A stretch of 36,131 nucleotides of DNA, taken from positions 635,266 to 671,396 of the forward strand of contig BJOX01000303.1 in assembly GCA_009731375.1 (NCBI GenBank), given 5' to 3'. Below, in pieces: positions 35,181 through 36,131 of this stretch. Source of the DNA: Paulinella micropora. Taxonomy: Eukaryota; Cercozoa; Imbricatea; Euglyphida. The notes below the pieces were generated by a model. It worked only from the letters and a program-made list of their open reading frames with translations, was not told where the DNA came from and made no database searches. Each line of letters begins with the position of its first letter. The first letter of the stretch is position 1. Both the position numbers and the translations under genes were made by a program.

Positions 35181-35454
35181 TTGTCGCGAAATTCACCGGG
35201 TTCCGGATCTTGCGAAAAAAAAAGTTTGGGACATTTCGGCAACGGATGCAAGCGGATAGCAAAAAAATCGGGAAGCGACGGCGGGCGGGGAAAATAAAAA
35301 AAACAGAAAATTTTCCCCGCCCGCCTTTGTCTCCCGATTTTTTTGCTATCCAGCTTTGCAGGATTGCCGAAATGTCCTTTGCTAAAAAAAGTTCGGTCGG
35401 TAGCCGCAAAATCCGTCAGAAACAGTTTCGCGAAGTTTAGCCGAAAGTCGCGGC
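35181..35454. repeat. 277-bp direct repeat with internal long hairpin, copy 2
   Basis: Same unit as 34893-35169 with scattered substitutions and small indels in A runs. The arms are at 35229-35296 and 35308-35377. Here GGATAGCAAAAAAATCGGGA in one arm pairs perfectly with the other arm, whereas copy 1 has mismatches. A diverged third copy of the unit's tail (CGTTTTGCGCAAAATTTGCC) follows at about 35463-35495. Confidence 0.8.
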
Positions 35455-35618
35455 TCCAAACTCGTTTTGCGCAAAATTTGCCGAGGTTTGCGGCCTTTTT
35501 TTTCCTCCCCTGAGCATGGCCGAAAAGTCAGCTTTTTTTTTTATTAAATTTTACAATTCGTCCTGCTCTCCTCTTCATCCTTTTGTCTGAGAGTTCAGAA
35601 AACCCTCAGCTCAAGGCG
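35455..35618. other. spacer after the hairpin repeats
   Basis: Diverged repeat tail, then a T-rich stretch (TTTTTTTTTTATTAAATTTT near 35531) and the end of the NHL gene. Nothing else is seen. Confidence 0.5.
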
Positions 35619-36131
35619 CTAAACTTGGGCGCGAAGCCCCTCCGCACCTACACGAAACGCGTGCACAACTGTGTCCTCGTACCCGCTAACAAAAAGCCGG
35701 TCGCCGTGCGCCGCCAGTGCGGGAGTGGTCACGAGCCCGAGGGCCGCGTCCCGGCACACCTGAACCAGGCGCCCCTCGGGCGTGAAGGCTTGGATACGAG
35801 GCTCCCCCGGTGAGTCGCTCACAAACACCAAACCCTGGCAGCACGCCACGGCCAGCGGGTGGTTCAACGTGCCCGGCGCTTGCACCTGTCTCCCCCACTG
35901 CGTCACAAATGTCCCGTTAGGGAAGAAGGCCTGTACTCGGTGGTTCAGGGTGTCGGCTACCAAGACCCAACTCTTGCTCTGGCAATAGGCTAGCCCGCCG
36001 GGACTGTTGAACTCTCCGGGCGCAGTACCTGTTCGGCCCCATTCCTGGACCCATTCACCTGCGGTAGTAGTTGCTGTTCCCGGGCGCAGGACTCGCACAC
36101 GGTTGTGTTGGCGGTCGGTCACAAACACCAA
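35619..36131 (-). CDS. NHL-repeat beta-propeller protein, partial (runs off right edge)
   Basis: 170 codons visible, ending VGAEGLRAQV at 35619. Four repeats of 40-45 residues carry the NHL pattern: FVTDRQHNRVRVLRPG, then GEFNSPGGLAYCQ..VLVADTLNHRVQAFFPNG, GTLNHPLAVACCQGLVFVSD and PRIQAFTPEGRLVQV. Each blade has 'P.G.A......VaDt.NhRvqvF'. NHL propellers bind proteins or RNA; viral copies are uncharacterised. The start is outside the window, so a signal peptide or N-terminal domain cannot be seen. It suggests that the viral or viral-like region continues to the right. Confidence 0.7.
   Translation of the reverse strand: MVFVTDRQHNRVRVLRPGTATTTAGEWVQEWGRTGTAPGEFNSPGGLAYCQSKSWVLVADTLNHRVQAFFPNGTFVTQWGRQVQAPGTLNHPLAVACCQGLVFVSDSPGEPRIQAFTPEGRLVQVCRDAALGLVTTPALAAHGDRLFVSGYEDTVVHAFRVGAEGLRAQV

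Noticed and set aside
34631-35297. Frames across the hairpin repeats at 34.9-35.4 kb on both strands
   Set aside because: Similar peptides on both strands and in both copies follow from the inverted and direct repeat structure, not from coding.
1-36131. Alternative genetic code with reassigned TGA or TAG
   Set aside because: All three stops occur both inside frames and as apparent true ends (the capsid gene ends in TGA and the ATPase in TAG), so no single reassignment explains the data.

Overview
The window holds most of a small, GC-rich double-stranded DNA virus genome. It lies beside AT-rich, microsatellite-laden DNA that looks like a eukaryotic chromosome. The core set, read from motifs, is: a double jelly-roll type major capsid protein, an A32-like packaging ATPase, a RuvC/A22-like Holliday junction resolvase, VLTF2-like and VLTF3-like late transcription factors, a family A DNA polymerase of the TVpol kind, an SF2 helicase resembling herpesvirus origin-binding proteins, a tyrosine recombinase, and a protein kinase. 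The mix points to a polinton-like virus or a small relative of the Nucleocytoviricota. No name can be given without a tree, and the host cannot be named from the sequence.

Layout. 1-3022: simple repeats (TAA, TG, TC, TAC), an assembly gap, a duplicated composite microsatellite block, a fold-back element and AT-rich spacer. 3023-6490: a SLATT-like two-helix membrane protein at the composition boundary, a small basic protein, two divergent virion-type proteins and the resolvase. 6429-9751: a Cys-rich/PD-(D/E)XK nuclease gene that appears split by a 2 kb AT-rich block carrying three small genes of its own. 9752-16540: an F-box-like protein, the major capsid protein and a run of small, probably virion genes. 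16518-20474: a giant acidic and coiled-coil protein. 20546-26760: packaging ATPase, F-box/zinc protein, a putative DNA-binding protein, tyrosine recombinase, VLTF3 and VLTF2. 26660-30506: helicase, polymerase and kinase. 30873-36131: a Cys-rich protein, G-rich repeats, a polytopic membrane protein, a 16-residue GW-repeat protein, a tandem 288-bp repeat with long hairpins, and the start of an NHL-repeat gene running off the window.

State of the copy. Many genes are broken. I find eight in-frame stops (TGA, TAG and TAA all occur) that are followed by more coding-like sequence in the same frame. I also find about fifteen places where coding signal jumps frame, several in homopolymer runs. The capsid, kinase, VLTF2 and several small genes are intact. 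The simplest reading is an endogenous viral element that has begun to decay, perhaps with added assembly errors. Programmed recoding is possible at a few sites but is not shown.

How the genes fit together. The polymerase and helicase would copy the genome, and the resolvase and recombinase would process or integrate it. VLTF2/VLTF3 would drive late genes. The ATPase would fill a capsid built from the major capsid protein and the two divergent virion-type proteins. The kinase, F-box proteins, SLATT protein, GW-repeat protein and NHL protein are candidate host-interaction functions. I did not write out any repaired protein.
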